From positions 186,001-250,000 of the forward strand of contig VZSF01009945.1 of NCBI GenBank assembly GCA_013398295.1: a stretch of DNA of 64,000 nt, given 5' to 3'. A program made the position numbers and the translations under genes. The notes beneath the pieces are model-generated. The model was not told the origin of the DNA, made no database searches, and saw only the letters and a list, made by a program, of their open reading frames with translations. Origin of the DNA: Chionis minor (Eukaryota > Chordata > Aves > Charadriiformes > Chionididae). Of the stretch, positions 24,472 to 35,902 are shown piece by piece. The number at the start of each line of letters is the position of its first letter. The stretch's first letter is position 1.

Positions 24472-26478
24472 GAGCTTGGATAGAGTAAAGCACCAGGATT
24501 GCTGTGCTGAGCTGAAGAGACCAGGACCCACTCCCCATCTTTGCAACTGAGCGCTGTAGGTAGCCAGGCACCCTCTGAGCTGCCTCCCAGTCAGGGCTGC
24601 GGGATCCCAGCACTGGAGACCTAAGTTTAAGAGCTGGATGTTTTCCTCCCTGTGCTCAGCCAGTTTCTGCTTCCAGCATCCCTGTTTGAGACCCCCATTA
24701 TAAAAGATTCATTAAACCATTACATTTTGCTTATCTAGAATGAATTTCAGTTACAATTCTTTTGAAGATAATAAGGTACCCATGTGCCAGCCATAGCACT
24801 TGACAGTTAATGCTTACACAACATCAGGGAGCACTACCATAACTTACCAGTCAAGTCCATCACACCCCTTCTGGTCCATCAAGTTATGTTAAGACTAGTA
24901 GTTTCCAAATGAGCTACCACATTAGTTACGTTATTAGGATCATTCACCAGGTTACTCACTCATTGTCCTATACAGGTGAGCAGCCCTTTGTTTTTGGGCT
25001 TTTAAAATTATTTGTTCATTGAGTCAGAGACAGGTGAGCACACCCTCCTCCTGTCTGGAGTCCTTCAGCATCCGAGAGCCACTCTGCTCACCAACACCTA
25101 CCCACCAGAAGCCACTTGTTCTCAGCTTGAGACCACCAGCAGTCTATGTCTATGACCGCCCAGTGCAGGCTAAGACAAGGACCTCACCTGCAGAGTTTAT
25201 GGAACCTGGACACGTTGAATAGCTCGGAACTACCACATAGGGGGTACAGTTTCAGTACACAAGACTACCTCCCACTATACCCCTCTGAGGCACCGTTACC
25301 CGTTTAATGGGTATTAGCAGTAGAGTGGTACAAGGTAGTTTCTCCTACACCATGTTGAAGGGAAAATACACCTTGGACCCTTTGTTAGATCTAAAAAAAG
25401 GTTTTAAATTACACATCCAACTCCTCATTTAGAAGGGCTTTTGATATCACTGAAAAAGAAAGATATTGCTGGTAGGGGTGAGGGGGACCCGCACACTTTG
25501 CTGGTGAAGGGTCACACAATGAGAATGGTCAGGTAACACAACATGAGCTCAGGACTTTTCCCAGCCTAAGACTTGGGCAAACCTGCTGCAACCTGCCAGC
25601 CATCCCAGGAAGCCTCACAGGTGTGGAGGGGGACACTCTACAAGCAGCCAGAGAAACCTAACCCAGCTACAATCACATCAAACAGGAAGTGCTGCCTTAC
25701 ATAAGGATGTAAGACAGTACAACCATTGCATCTGTCAAAGCCATATTCGACATCTCTTCTTCCAAGGCAGAAGCATGGCTAGAATATACCCCAGGCACTG
25801 AGACCAAGGTTTTTTTCTTCCAAGTTCCTTACATTCCTCTGTTGCACAGAGCTCGTGCAAGTGGCACTCTTACTCAGACATCTATACCGAAGAAAGTAAA
25901 ATTGAATCCATCTAAAACAGTTTGCAAACCCAGTGGTTTTCTACAGTTCTCACCAAAAAAACCTTTAGGTTTTCTTCAGACTTTGTGTGCTAGCACAGAT
26001 GTGGCATTGTTACAGTTACAATCCAGCACAGCATATTATACCATAACACCACATCATGGTGCCATGAAGTCAAGACATCTACTGAGCTACCACCACTATG
26101 TCTTGAGTTTCTATTAAGTACAAAGTTGCCTCTAGCCTTGAGTTTACTGCATCTTAAAAGCAAGTTTCCATGTCACACTAACATACTCTGAGAAGCATAT
26201 GCTAAGGTACACAATATATAACATTTAAACCCTTATGCACAAGACCAGAGTTGCAGAAACTGAGCAATAGCATCTTTAGAGGTCACCTGGCTCTTCCCAC
26301 CATTAGTCTGTAGTGCAGATAAATCTGGGGGGCCTGATGTAGATGTATGTGCATCTGTGTCTGACCCACACTTACCAGCTCTATACTGCACTCTGTAAAG
26401 CCCCTTGTAAAGTCTGTAGACAGAGTAGTGCTGGGCAAGCTTACTTCTAGGGAGATCTCTTGTATTGTCTAAACTTAC

Positions 26479-26632
26479 TCCTTTTCTTCGGCAGCTGTAT
26501 TTGATCTTTCCTTCCCGTCTGATTGAGATCAAAGAGATAATTTCCTTTATTGTCCCCTTTGGGTGTAATGTTTTCCAGACCCAGTTGTGGATTTAACTCC
26601 AGTAATCCAGAGGAAGGAGCGGCCTCCTCCAT
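26479..26632 (-). other. Candidate - strand exon next to the CR1 insertion
   Basis: On the - strand a frame opens with ATG at 26632 and reads MEEAAPSSGLLELNPQLG, continuing to LPKKR before a near-consensus donor GGA|GTAAGTTT after 26479. The composition is protein-like (charged and polar, few rare residues), but I do not recognise it. The start lies only a few bases from the left end of the CR1 copy, so any acceptor or upstream exon would lie within or beyond the CR1. The + strand is also open here in another frame. Low confidence. Confidence 0.15.
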
Positions 26633-26639
26633 TGAAGGG

Positions 26640-27731
26640 AGGGCAGGGACAACGGATGTTTCAGTGGAGCCTGCTACAGGCCACCAGACCAGGAAGATCG
26701 AGCAGATGGGGCCCTCTGTAGGCAGATAGGAGAAGCCTCATGTTCACAGGCCCTGGTGCTCATGGGGGACTTCAGCCACCCTGGTATCTGTTGGAGGGAC
26801 ACCACCGGAGGACGTAAGCAATCCAGGAGGTTCCTGGAATGCGTGGATGAAATTCCTTCTCTACGTGATAGAGGAGCAAATGAGGAGAGGTGCCATGCTG
26901 GAGGGCACTGGAGGGGAACATCATGCTCAAGGGCAGCCTTGGTTGCAGTGATCATGAGATGGTGGAGTTCAAGTTCCTTAGGGCAGTGAGGAGGACGCGC
27001 GATAAGACCTGGACTTCAGGAGAGCAGACTTTGGCCTCTTCAGGGTGGAATACAGTGGGATAAAGCTCCAGAAGGAAGAGGGGCCCAAGAAAGCTGTCTA
27101 ATAGTCAAGGATCACCAAGCTCAGGAGCGATGCATCCCAACAAAGAGGAAGTCAGGCAAAAACACCAGGAGGCCTGCATGGATGAACAAGGAACTCCTGG
27201 ACAATCTCAGACAGAAAAAGGAAGTCTACAGAGGGCGGAAGCAAGGACAGGTAGCCTGGGAAGAATACAGAGAAATTGCCTGGATAGTCAGGGATCAGGT
27301 TCAGAAAGCTAAAGCTCAGCTAGAGCTAAATCTGGCCACGGGTATCAGGGGCAACAAGAAAGCCTTCTATAGGTATATTGGGGACAAAAGGAAGACTAGG
27401 GAAGATGCGGGCCCACTCAGGAAGGAAACGGGAGACCTGGTCACCCAGGACATGGAGAAGGCTGGGGTACTCAACAACTTTTTTGTCTCAGTCTTCACTG
27501 GTAGAGGCTCTAACCACACTGCCCAAGTTGCAGAAGGTAAAGGCAGGGACTGGGAGAATGAGGTTCTGCCCACTGCAGAAGACCAGCTCTGAGACCAGCT
27601 GAGGAACCTGAATGTGCACAAGTCCACGGGACCTGGTCTAGTGGGAGGTGTCCCTGCCCATGGCAGGGGGATTGGAACTAGATGATCTTGAAGGTCCCTT
27701 CCAACCTAAACCATTCTGTGACTCTATGATC
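26640..27731 (+). mobile_element. CR1 LINE retrotransposon, internally deleted and inactive
   Basis: CR1 is the main avian non-LTR retrotransposon; its ORF2 protein nicks the target with an APE-type endonuclease and reverse-transcribes its RNA. What is visible: an endonuclease segment around 26756-26880 with the motif LMGDFSHPGICWRD, in which the usual Asn after GDF is Ser; the second endonuclease motif, SDHE, at 26947-26958 but in a different frame; and the linker before the reverse transcriptase at 27182-27592, with the stretch [19 protein letters not shown]. The sequence then jumps at about 27628-27636 directly into the 3' UTR (CCCTGCCCATGGCAGGGGG...GGTCCCTTCCAACC) and ends with ATTCTGTG ACTCTATG. 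The reverse transcriptase core and C-terminus are missing. The copy is about 1.1 kb against roughly 4.5 kb for a full element, with frameshifts and stops. It is 5' truncated, and the left edge is approximate. Confidence 0.95.
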
Positions 27732-30211
27732 TTAGCTTAATGGGCAGACAGGTCAAGCAGCAAATCCCCCTGGAGTCAGTGGTTTTTGTCTTGTGACCTA
27801 GGAGACACCATTCATGTTGCTACTTGGATGGTATTTCTGGAGCAAGATGTGAAATATTAATTATTGGAGCCTGGGCCTGTGGAAAACATTTCTGTCTATC
27901 ACCAACTCCTACCAAGGGCAACAGGGACTTTACACAAGTGTCTTGGATACAGCCACGTTAGACTGATCAAGTCCAAACTGACAATTGTCTAGAGCATTAA
28001 ACTTGCCTGTGAGCATCCTTCAGGAGGATGATGGGTATCATCCAATAAAGCCTTAAGTGCATTCAGTAGAAAATTATACCTTTGGGTACTTAGTAGGTTA
28101 ATATTTAGTTGTGCTTTTTATAGAAACTAGAAGGTTTTTCTGCTGCTTAACATACTTCTGCAATATTTTAATCAGTTGCTTATCTGTCTCAATACAGTCT
28201 GGCTGTATTTCTCTAATCATTTAGATTAGCACAGGTTTATTCTCATTTCTATCTGCCATGCCATCATTTGTCCCCAACCCCAAAAGTGAAGAGGGCAAAA
28301 AGCAAGTGACCCATTGGCCCCATTACCACGTCAGTCATCCCAAAACGATGAGGTCTGTATGCCAATTACACCACGCACATACAGTCTGCTGTCAGAGTTT
28401 AAACATGCAGCTTCATTTTCTAGGGTTTTACAGCAGTTTTGTCTGTCACTTTACAGAAGTACCATTCACTTGGACCCACTGCCCGAGATCCCTTTTAGTC
28501 CAGCACTCCACACAGGATGATTACAGCTAAAAAAAGGTACTTTTTCTAACCTAGGAATAGCTTTGGACCAGCTGCCTTCGCTAAAGAAAAGCCAGAAAGA
28601 CATTTCACCCTCTTCCTCCCCAGCATGTAGATACTTAATACGTTCTGGAGACTTTGAATATTTGAAACAAGAGATAGTCATTTGTCTTTATGGGCTGCAT
28701 CAAATGGTGGATTTGAAACAGTTGGAAGTATACAGAGCAAGGGTAGGAATGAGGAAACTTGGTTTGCCTCCTTGGTAACAAAATCTACAGCACAGCAGGA
28801 GAACAGAGCATGATAATCAGGGAATTACAGCTGTTAGTCACAGAAAATATGCTGCAGTTGCAGGTCAGGGACCTGAGGTTGTGGCACAGGAAGGAAAACT
28901 GTAATTTAGAGTCTGCAAGGAACTCGCTGCATGCATTACACTTCTTGCTACTTATAGCATCTCTACACCTGTTTTTCGGGGCGGAAATCAAACAGACAAG
29001 CAATGAGCACCAAGGAAATAGAGTTTATCTGCAAGAAGAGGGACAAGAACTACTCTCATAAGAACCACTTTTAATAAGAAATCAATATTCCATCAGTTCC
29101 TGTTCACGGCAACCCTCTTTCTAAGCAGGACAATCAGAAGCATGAACTTTAAGAGGAGGGAGAGGACAAAACATGATCCAAGGAGTTATTCTGGGAGATA
29201 GCAGCCCCCTTAAGAAGTACCAGTTGTTCTAAGGGAGGTATAACACAAGTCCCACTAAAACTGGGCTTGGCTTGGTGACCTCTCTGTATTAAGCCAGAGC
29301 TTTGCGTTAGTTTCCTGCAAGTGGTAGCTGCTCCTGAAGGGACTGAAAGTTACAAAAGGAAATATGAGCCTCAGACAATACCATTTTATTTTCCTAGCCT
29401 TCACCTTAAAAGACCAAAAAAAAAGAGTGGCAAACTCCAATCAGTGGCACAGAACAGACCCAAGAGATACCCGCAATGATATCATTAAAGCAACTCTGAT
29501 CATAGTTTACCCAAAAGATATTTAAAGGAGAAGACCTATTAGTACAGTTTATGACCAAGATACTTAACAAGCACCTTCTGAGAAATGCTGTGTCCCCTCC
29601 TCTTCTTCCAGTGGGAGCTGGTCCCATCCCAGAAGAGCAGGGAGTGTGACTGCACACCGTAAACCTTCACCTGACTTCAGCTGTCTCCAAAGCAAACGAT
29701 GCCCAACGCAACTGAAAACTGGACCCCATTTAAGTTGAGAAAGGCTGGCTTTTCCAGACCTTGAAGGGTGTTAATTTTTAATATTCTTTCAGTGAGTTAA
29801 GGAAATACATTGAAGATAAATGTGTTCACACTGCAATGACATGCATGACTCTTGGAAAAGGTAATCTCTTAAACTTGTGTGCTTTACGGTAACCTTTGAT
29901 CCAGCTAAATCCTCTGTAAGGAGTTCCGCATTGCCATTCCACTTGGGAGGGGAATTTTTATTTATTTCTCCAAATGTCTTCCACCCTGTGTTCCACACTG
30001 GTGATGTTTGGGTTTAGTAAAGAAAGACTGTCTAAAAAAACTAAGATTTTAGTGCATTGAAAAGCATCTGCCTTATGTCGCTGTCCTTAAATCAAACTGC
30101 TTCAGAGACAGCGAGCTGACTCTTACAGGTGAGAACTGAAGTGTAAGGGAACTTGAGGAAACGTAAATTCACCGAGGAACAGAAGAAACACTCGCCACAC
30201 CCTGAGGCTGA

Positions 30212-30224
30212 CCAAGAGGTGGCA
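30212..30224 (+). promoter_or_regulatory. Possible CTCF-binding core
   Basis: CCAAGAGGTGGCA agrees with the vertebrate CTCF core pattern CCASYAGRKGGCA at 11 of 13 positions by hand alignment. Such matches occur by chance several times per 100 kb, so this is only a prediction. Confidence 0.2.
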
Positions 30225-31695
30225 GCCTCTTTTCTTCAGACCTGCACCCGTAGAGCCTTACCACACAGCTCAGACTCAAAGGCCAATACCAGGAGACCTC
30301 AGGCCATGAAGCTCAAAGCCCTCCATAGGGCGTAACTTGCTCATTCGCATGTTAATAAACAAGACATCAGCATTTGCTTGCTGTACCAGCTCGCAGCTCT
30401 GCATCACATCTAAGCCAAACTCATGCTTTCCACAGAAGCCCAGCTATTAATAACTTCCCAGCCCAGCCTGCTGACCAGTAGCCAGGCCTTCCCAGTTCTC
30501 CTTGAAGGCTGGCAGCATGCCATGCAGATCAACCAATTCAAAATATTTTGGGCAGGAAAGTATTTTGGTGTCCTAGACCCTCAGGCTGCCCTATGCCAGC
30601 CTCTGTTTCAAGGTGCTATTGCATGAATTCACTCGCTGCTCACAGTTGTGCAAGGTGTCACGACGAGCTCAGAAGTGAGCAACCCCCCCGGGCTCTGGGG
30701 TGAAAACCCATCCCTTGGTACTCTACCAGCCGTCTGTGTGTCACGTCTTTCTGACCTTGTGAGCTCTGGGGACAAGTGGCAATTGCTTACCCTCAACCAA
30801 AGCGATAAAATACTTTTATTCTCCTTGGTGAGCTGCCTTGCCCAACATAGGACCTGTGCCTCACTCAGAACTAGCTGTGAGGCAGATGGTTTACTCACTT
30901 GGGGGGCTGGGGAAGCCATGCCAAATGCTTGATGGAGACTTCCTTCCTGCCCTGTTCCTGGTTATTAGCAGACTGGAAAAGGCAAGTTGGCTCCCAGTCT
31001 CTACTCAGAAGACAATCTGTATTCTCCAGCTTCTTGAGATACAGCACCTTGCAAAGAAGACGCATTGCTGCCATTTGGGAAGGAATTTCTTTACATTAAG
31101 AACAAGTAGTAGCTGAGATGCGCTTCAGTCTTGTAGCCTTTTCACCAGAGCCACTTAACCATAATAATGTGATATTTGATTTTAAAACCTTCCAGAGGAA
31201 GGCTGTAATTCACATTTTAGAGTCCCATGCAATGACTTGCCCAGTACGTCCCTACACCCAACAGTTTTCTTGCTGGTACTTGTGCAGTCATTTCTCTGGG
31301 GGAGACAAGGATTCACCAGGTCTCGGTGCAACGCAGCCAACACATCTCAGTAAAGTTTCAAGTTCATCCTGATAGTGCCAGGTGCTTGATGCCATTTTTA
31401 GCTAGCGGAATAACTAAGTGTTTAAGGACAAATCCTTCTCCAAATAGACAAGAAGAGCCAATCGGCAGCTGTTTCTCTGGAAAGATTTTAACAGCACTAC
31501 AAATGCTCCATATGGAAGCGGAAAGATGCTAGTTCTCAGCAATAAATGCATGTCAGATGACACTGCCACTAAATATACATGGTGACTGTTAGCACAATTG
31601 TTTTGCTTCCAGTCTGGTTCCCCTCTTTGGTGTGGGCAGCAAGGGCACCTTAAATGAAACAGCTCCAAGATGACTTTAGTTTAATCACTGAGTAT

Positions 31696-31738
31696 AAAGG
31701 AAGGGGAGAGGAAAGGGAAGGGAAGAAGGAAAGAGAAG
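31696..31738 (+). repeat. 43-base uninterrupted purine tract
   Basis: Every base is A or G, built from GGAAG-like units. Polypurine tracts of this length can form triplex (H-DNA) structures. It is most simply a decayed microsatellite. Confidence 0.85.
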
Positions 31739-32246
31739 CAATATTAAGTGTGAAAACTAATACAAAAAGCTGCTGGGATATTAATAGTGTGCTGAACTAA
31801 TAAGATGGAGTCAAAGCTATGAAGTTTCTGTGACTCCACAGCAGCTGCTACTGTGAAGTAAGAGACTAGAGTGGATCTGTGTATTTACAGCAGTTATCTG
31901 AAAGCCTGGGCATGTAATTCCACTCAGAATCCCCACCAACACAAATACATTAAAAGCAGTCTCAAACAGCTCCTGTAAACCCAGTAAGCACAATAGCTAA
32001 AGTTTCTGCACAAAATAATTCATGGTGTTACAGCTATTCTCGTATAGATGGGCCAAGAGCCTTGCTGCACTGAACATGGAACAGAAGCTCTTGCAGGGAG
32101 CAGGCTATAGTGTAGCAGCCCAAATTCCTTCCAGCTCTCTTGATGGCTTAAGCCTTCTGAGACACGAACCTTTAACATAAGTCTGCCCTATAAAGTTTAT
32201 GCTAGACAGTGACTGTTTAAAGATCTCAGAAGCACATCATTTCGGG

Positions 32247-32247
32247 N
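32247..32247. other. Ambiguous base (N)
   Basis: A single unresolved base in the assembly. It lies in otherwise unremarkable sequence and falls within a short - strand frame (32197-32445) that is not considered a gene. Confidence 0.95.
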
Positions 32248-32549
32248 GCATTCACCTACAGGCAAAGTTGGTTTTTCTGTTAACAGATGAGACGGGGCAT
32301 CTGTTTCCTTCAAGAGTTTGATTCTGGAAACGAGAAGTCCCTCTGGACAAGCGCTCGGCCCTGCTACAGCTGCCTCAAGAACTGGGAGGCCAGCAGTGCC
32401 TGCACCATTCAGGGATACACCAACCCTATGGAAAAGGAATACCAAGGCCCAGCTTCACACCTCTAAAGGGAAAAAAAAAAAAATCAAGTTTTTCTTTGGA
32501 AGCATTATCTCCACGCTGTTTTTGGCAGAGAGGGCAGCCATACATAGGA

Positions 32550-32761
32550 AATCACAGAATCATAGATTGTTAGGGGTTGGAAGGGACCTCTAGAGATCAT
32601 CTGGTCCAACCCCCCTGCCAGAGCAGGTCCACCTACAGCAGGTTGCACACAATGGCATCCAGGCTGGTTTGGAATGTCTCCAGAGTCGGAGACTCCGCCA
32701 CCTCTCTGGGCAGCCTGTTCCAGTGCTCTGCCACCCGCAAAGTAAAGAAGTTCCTCTTCAT
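32550..32761 (-). mobile_element. CR1 LINE retrotransposon 3' end, 5' truncated
   Basis: This copy lies on the - strand. Its terminal octamers appear on + as AATCACAG (32550-32557) and AATCATAG (32558-32565), followed by GGTTGGAAGGGACCTCT and GATCATCTGGTCCAACCCCC, which are hallmark CR1 3' sequences. Similarity continues through CTCTGGGCAGCCTGTTCCAG to AAGTAAAGAAGTTCCTCTTCA and then stops near 32761, which is the 5' truncation point. About 210 bases of the 3' part are kept, with no intact coding region. It differs in 3' end type from the + strand copy at 26640, so the two probably belong to different CR1 subfamilies. Confidence 0.95.
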
Positions 32762-35700
32762 GAAACTATTCCAGTGGGAGGTCTCTGAAGGCTGAGCAGC
32801 AGCCTAGTTCTGAGAGTAATAAATGCCATTTTATTAAGGAAGCTTTAGAGAAGAGTTACAGTTTTGAAGACTTGTTTTAAGCTTTCATCACTGGCAGGGG
32901 AAGGGAGAAGTCAGGTTACTTAACTGCTGTTGTGACAGTTGTCAAATGGAAGAGACCAGTGATATGAAGAGAACATTGCAGTTCATAACAAAATTCCACT
33001 ATGCTTTTCATTAGGTGTGTCCAATTACTTCCAGTATAGATTAGACAGATATTTTATGCAAAGCTGCTTTCAACTGAGTTTAACACTATTATCAAGTGTA
33101 AAAAAGAAAACAAGGAGAGATTTGTTTCCCATGAAACAGTCACAAAAACCTAAAGCTACTTTGGAGATCTGTCAGACCCTGCAAAAATCTTTCAGGCTTC
33201 CCACCTGCTTCATTGCCAAGACTCGGCACTCTGAGATAGCACTTGATGCTAAGTTTGTGCAACAGTTCTGGGAATAAAAAAAACCCCAAGAACTTATTAG
33301 GGTCAGCTCTAGTAGAGCTGACTTCAAAGTGCACTTTGAGGCTGCTGAGTAACTGCAGATGCAGGCAGATGGCTCATAACAACACTATTCTACCAACTGA
33401 CTCATACAAAGCATTGCTAATAGAGCCATGCAAGTAATATTACAAACTCTTTCCTCAGTCCTACTACAGGACTAGTTAGTTGCAAACTAACAAGTCAGCT
33501 TCAGCACCTCCAGTTAGGCCAGAAGGCAAGCAGGGAAGAGAAAGCAGGAGTGATACCATGCAACTCTACCATTGGTAGCATGGGCTATAATTTTCTCTAA
33601 AACTTTAGACAAAACTGCTGACTTGGACAAGTTTCTCCTAGAAAAACTTATAGTTTTCTATTGCCCTGACATGCCGAAAGAGAGTCTCATCCTATTTACA
33701 ATACCCAGCTCTAACAAAAGCAGAGAGTACATCATCCTATTTGCAACAGGAGACTTCAAAAGCAGAACACGTATCAAAGTCTCGTTGAAAAGATGGTTTA
33801 ACTTCTTTATACGTGGCAAAACTGCAAAGGCTTTCTCCCTTTATCTCTATTTCAAAACAGAGGTAGGGAGCAGTGGAAGTGCTAACCTGAGGACAGAAAG
33901 CTTGGAAGAGCCTGGCCCTTGCAGTAACCCTAGGACAGGTCCTCCATAGGCACCCTGAAGGCTAAAGAGCGCTCCCACCTGAACACAGTGCCCGTTTACC
34001 CCAGCCTTCCCTCCCCTCATCAACCAGAAAGGGCCAGCCCTCACCAAGGCAACTCTCAGGACTGCTTGTCAGGATCACATGCCCAAGGTGGCAAGAACAG
34101 CAGCAAGGGGACAGGCGTACCTTTGTTTCCAAGGCACACTGCTGGCAGGTAAGCAGCAAGCTTCTCAGTGGCAGTTTATCCAGCCTACCACACGCTAAGG
34201 GTTGTTGGTGCTCCAAATTTGATCATTAGCTGCCTGAGCACCATGCAGCTCAAACTACTCTCTAGAAGCAGATCAACTGGGGCCATGTCAGAAAAAGAGG
34301 AGGAGGGATTTACATGGTGGGCAAATAAGAGCCCAAAGTACACCTATGCCTAGTTCCCCTTATTGCCCGCATCTTCTCCTTACTGAGGGGGGTTAAGTCT
34401 GGAAAAAGCTTTATTATCTGGAAGAGTGCTGTGATCCTACGCTTTGCATTTTTGCAGTTGGGTGGAACCAGGCTGGGTGCACAGCAGTGCAGGGTGAGCC
34501 ATGCACACATGACTGAGATAGGAAGAGACACGAATAAAACCTCCAGGCCTTTCTCAGGCCATCCTGTCATTCAGTATAAGAATCACAGAGGAAACAACTC
34601 CACCTTACCCGAGCATTGAAAATAGTTGAGCTCCAACATTAAACGAGCAGACACTTGCTCAAGCACAAGTCAGTAGTACAGAAATAGGCTAGGTGGATTT
34701 TATATTAGAATCCAGTTTCAAACAAAAAAACATTAGCAAGATCAAGAAGAGACAGTTGTGGTTTACAGTGACCAAGATAGATCTTAAAGGAGAATTTCAC
34801 TATGGTACTCCTTTGTTCAAGGCAGAGTTTCAACCAAAGACAGGTTTTTCACGGCAGAAAACTTATTCTTCTCAGCAACATCTGTTGCCAGTTACAACAG
34901 CTACATAAACACTCCAAGCCCTTAATACAACATACTCACAATACAGAGTTAAAGGTTGTACTATCTAGGCAATCAGATACAGTAGTCCATGACCGTATCA
35001 GAAACATGAGTGAGCAGCACGCCTGCATTAAACTTCATGCAAAACAGTTTGCAGTGATGCTATCCTGACTACACAGGGGCTGGGAAAGAGCATTAAGGTC
35101 TCACAGACTTTTAAAGAACATACTTTCCAGGCTCACTTCAAGGAAAAACCCACCACTGCACACAGTGCCAGGAACCAGGGGCTGCTGCAGCACACCAAGG
35201 GTGTCCCAGCCATTCCAAGGAAGAGCATTTCTATTGCTCCTCTTTGCAACTGCCACAGCAAACACCATGGTGGAAAGCATTGTGCTCACACCTACTCAGC
35301 AAGGGCAGTGGAAGTTAAAACCCTTTTGCACAAAAGCTGCTACATGCAGCTTTCCAGCTTAACTGAAGTTCAGGCATATAGTTCTGAGCTGTAAACAATT
35401 TTTTACTAATCATTATTCCTCTGATATCTTTGCCTTCATCCACAGGCAGATTTCAGCATGGGTCAAACCTATAAGCTTTTCCCATCCTGCATTCAGGCCA
35501 GCCACTGCTTAATCACCAGAATCCAATTATAGAAGGTCTTAAAACTAGCTAGGAAAAACAGGTAATGAATTTAAACCACATATATGATAAACTTAAGATG
35601 TGGGATCATGAACAAAAATATGTGTTGAAAGCACAAGTAAAAGGAAACAATGTTCACAAGGAAATGGACAGAATGACCAGGTAGGAGAAACAGCAACAAG

Positions 35701-35843
35701 CAGGTCACAGAAGTGATATTAGCAGAATTATTTGCAATATTAGGACTTCACCTACAAACACTGAAGTCAGAAATTCACCCACTCTACAGACAAGTCAAAA
35801 ACCACAAGTATTTCCATTTACTTCCATCTACTCACACAAGTAT
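32762..35843. other. Non-coding single-copy DNA, no gene recognised
   Basis: The + strand is A-rich relative to T (the 60 bases from 33481 contain A21 C15 G16 T8). The longest frame, 33572-33949 (+, 125 codons), has no recognised motif and no convincing splice context. It is likely intron or intergenic DNA. Confidence 0.6.
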
Positions 35844-35902
35844 CAGTTGGAGTCTGAGTGTTTGTCATAGGTATCCTTCCAACTGAAATATTCTAATTCT
35901 CT
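35844..35902 (+). mobile_element. Possible eroded CR1 3' tail
   Basis: The stretch from CAGTTGGAGTCTGAG to GGTATCCTTCCAACTG and then AAATATTCTAATTCT aligns in order with the CR1 3' end (GGTTGGACTAGATGATC ... GGTCCCTTCCAACC ... ATTCTATGATTCT) with many substitutions. Only about 60 bases can be followed and the upstream part is unrecognisable, so a chance match is possible. Confidence 0.35.

Larger units (their letters stand above)
23302..26639. other. Non-coding single-copy DNA, no gene recognised
   Basis: The + strand is now A+C-rich. Open frames such as 23325-23639 and 23871-24176 (+) show no known family. A 16-base unit, CAGCACAGTGCTAGAA, occurs at 23770-23785 and again with one change at 23797-23812. 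A - strand poly(A) hexamer lies at 24466-24471 and a candidate - strand exon at 26479-26632; both are listed separately. Confidence 0.55.
27732..32549. other. Non-coding single-copy DNA, no gene recognised
   Basis: No gene or repeat family was recognised apart from the items listed separately: a CTCF-like motif at 30212-30224, a purine tract at 31696-31738, an N at 32247, and a poly(A) run near 32469-32481. The + strand is A+C-rich. The short frames present (for example 28258-28530 and 30648-30932 on +) overlap frames on the other strand and show no known motif. Confidence 0.6.

Noticed and set aside
32577..32795. 72-codon + strand frame
   Set aside because: It is the antisense of the CR1 3' end on the - strand, not a gene.
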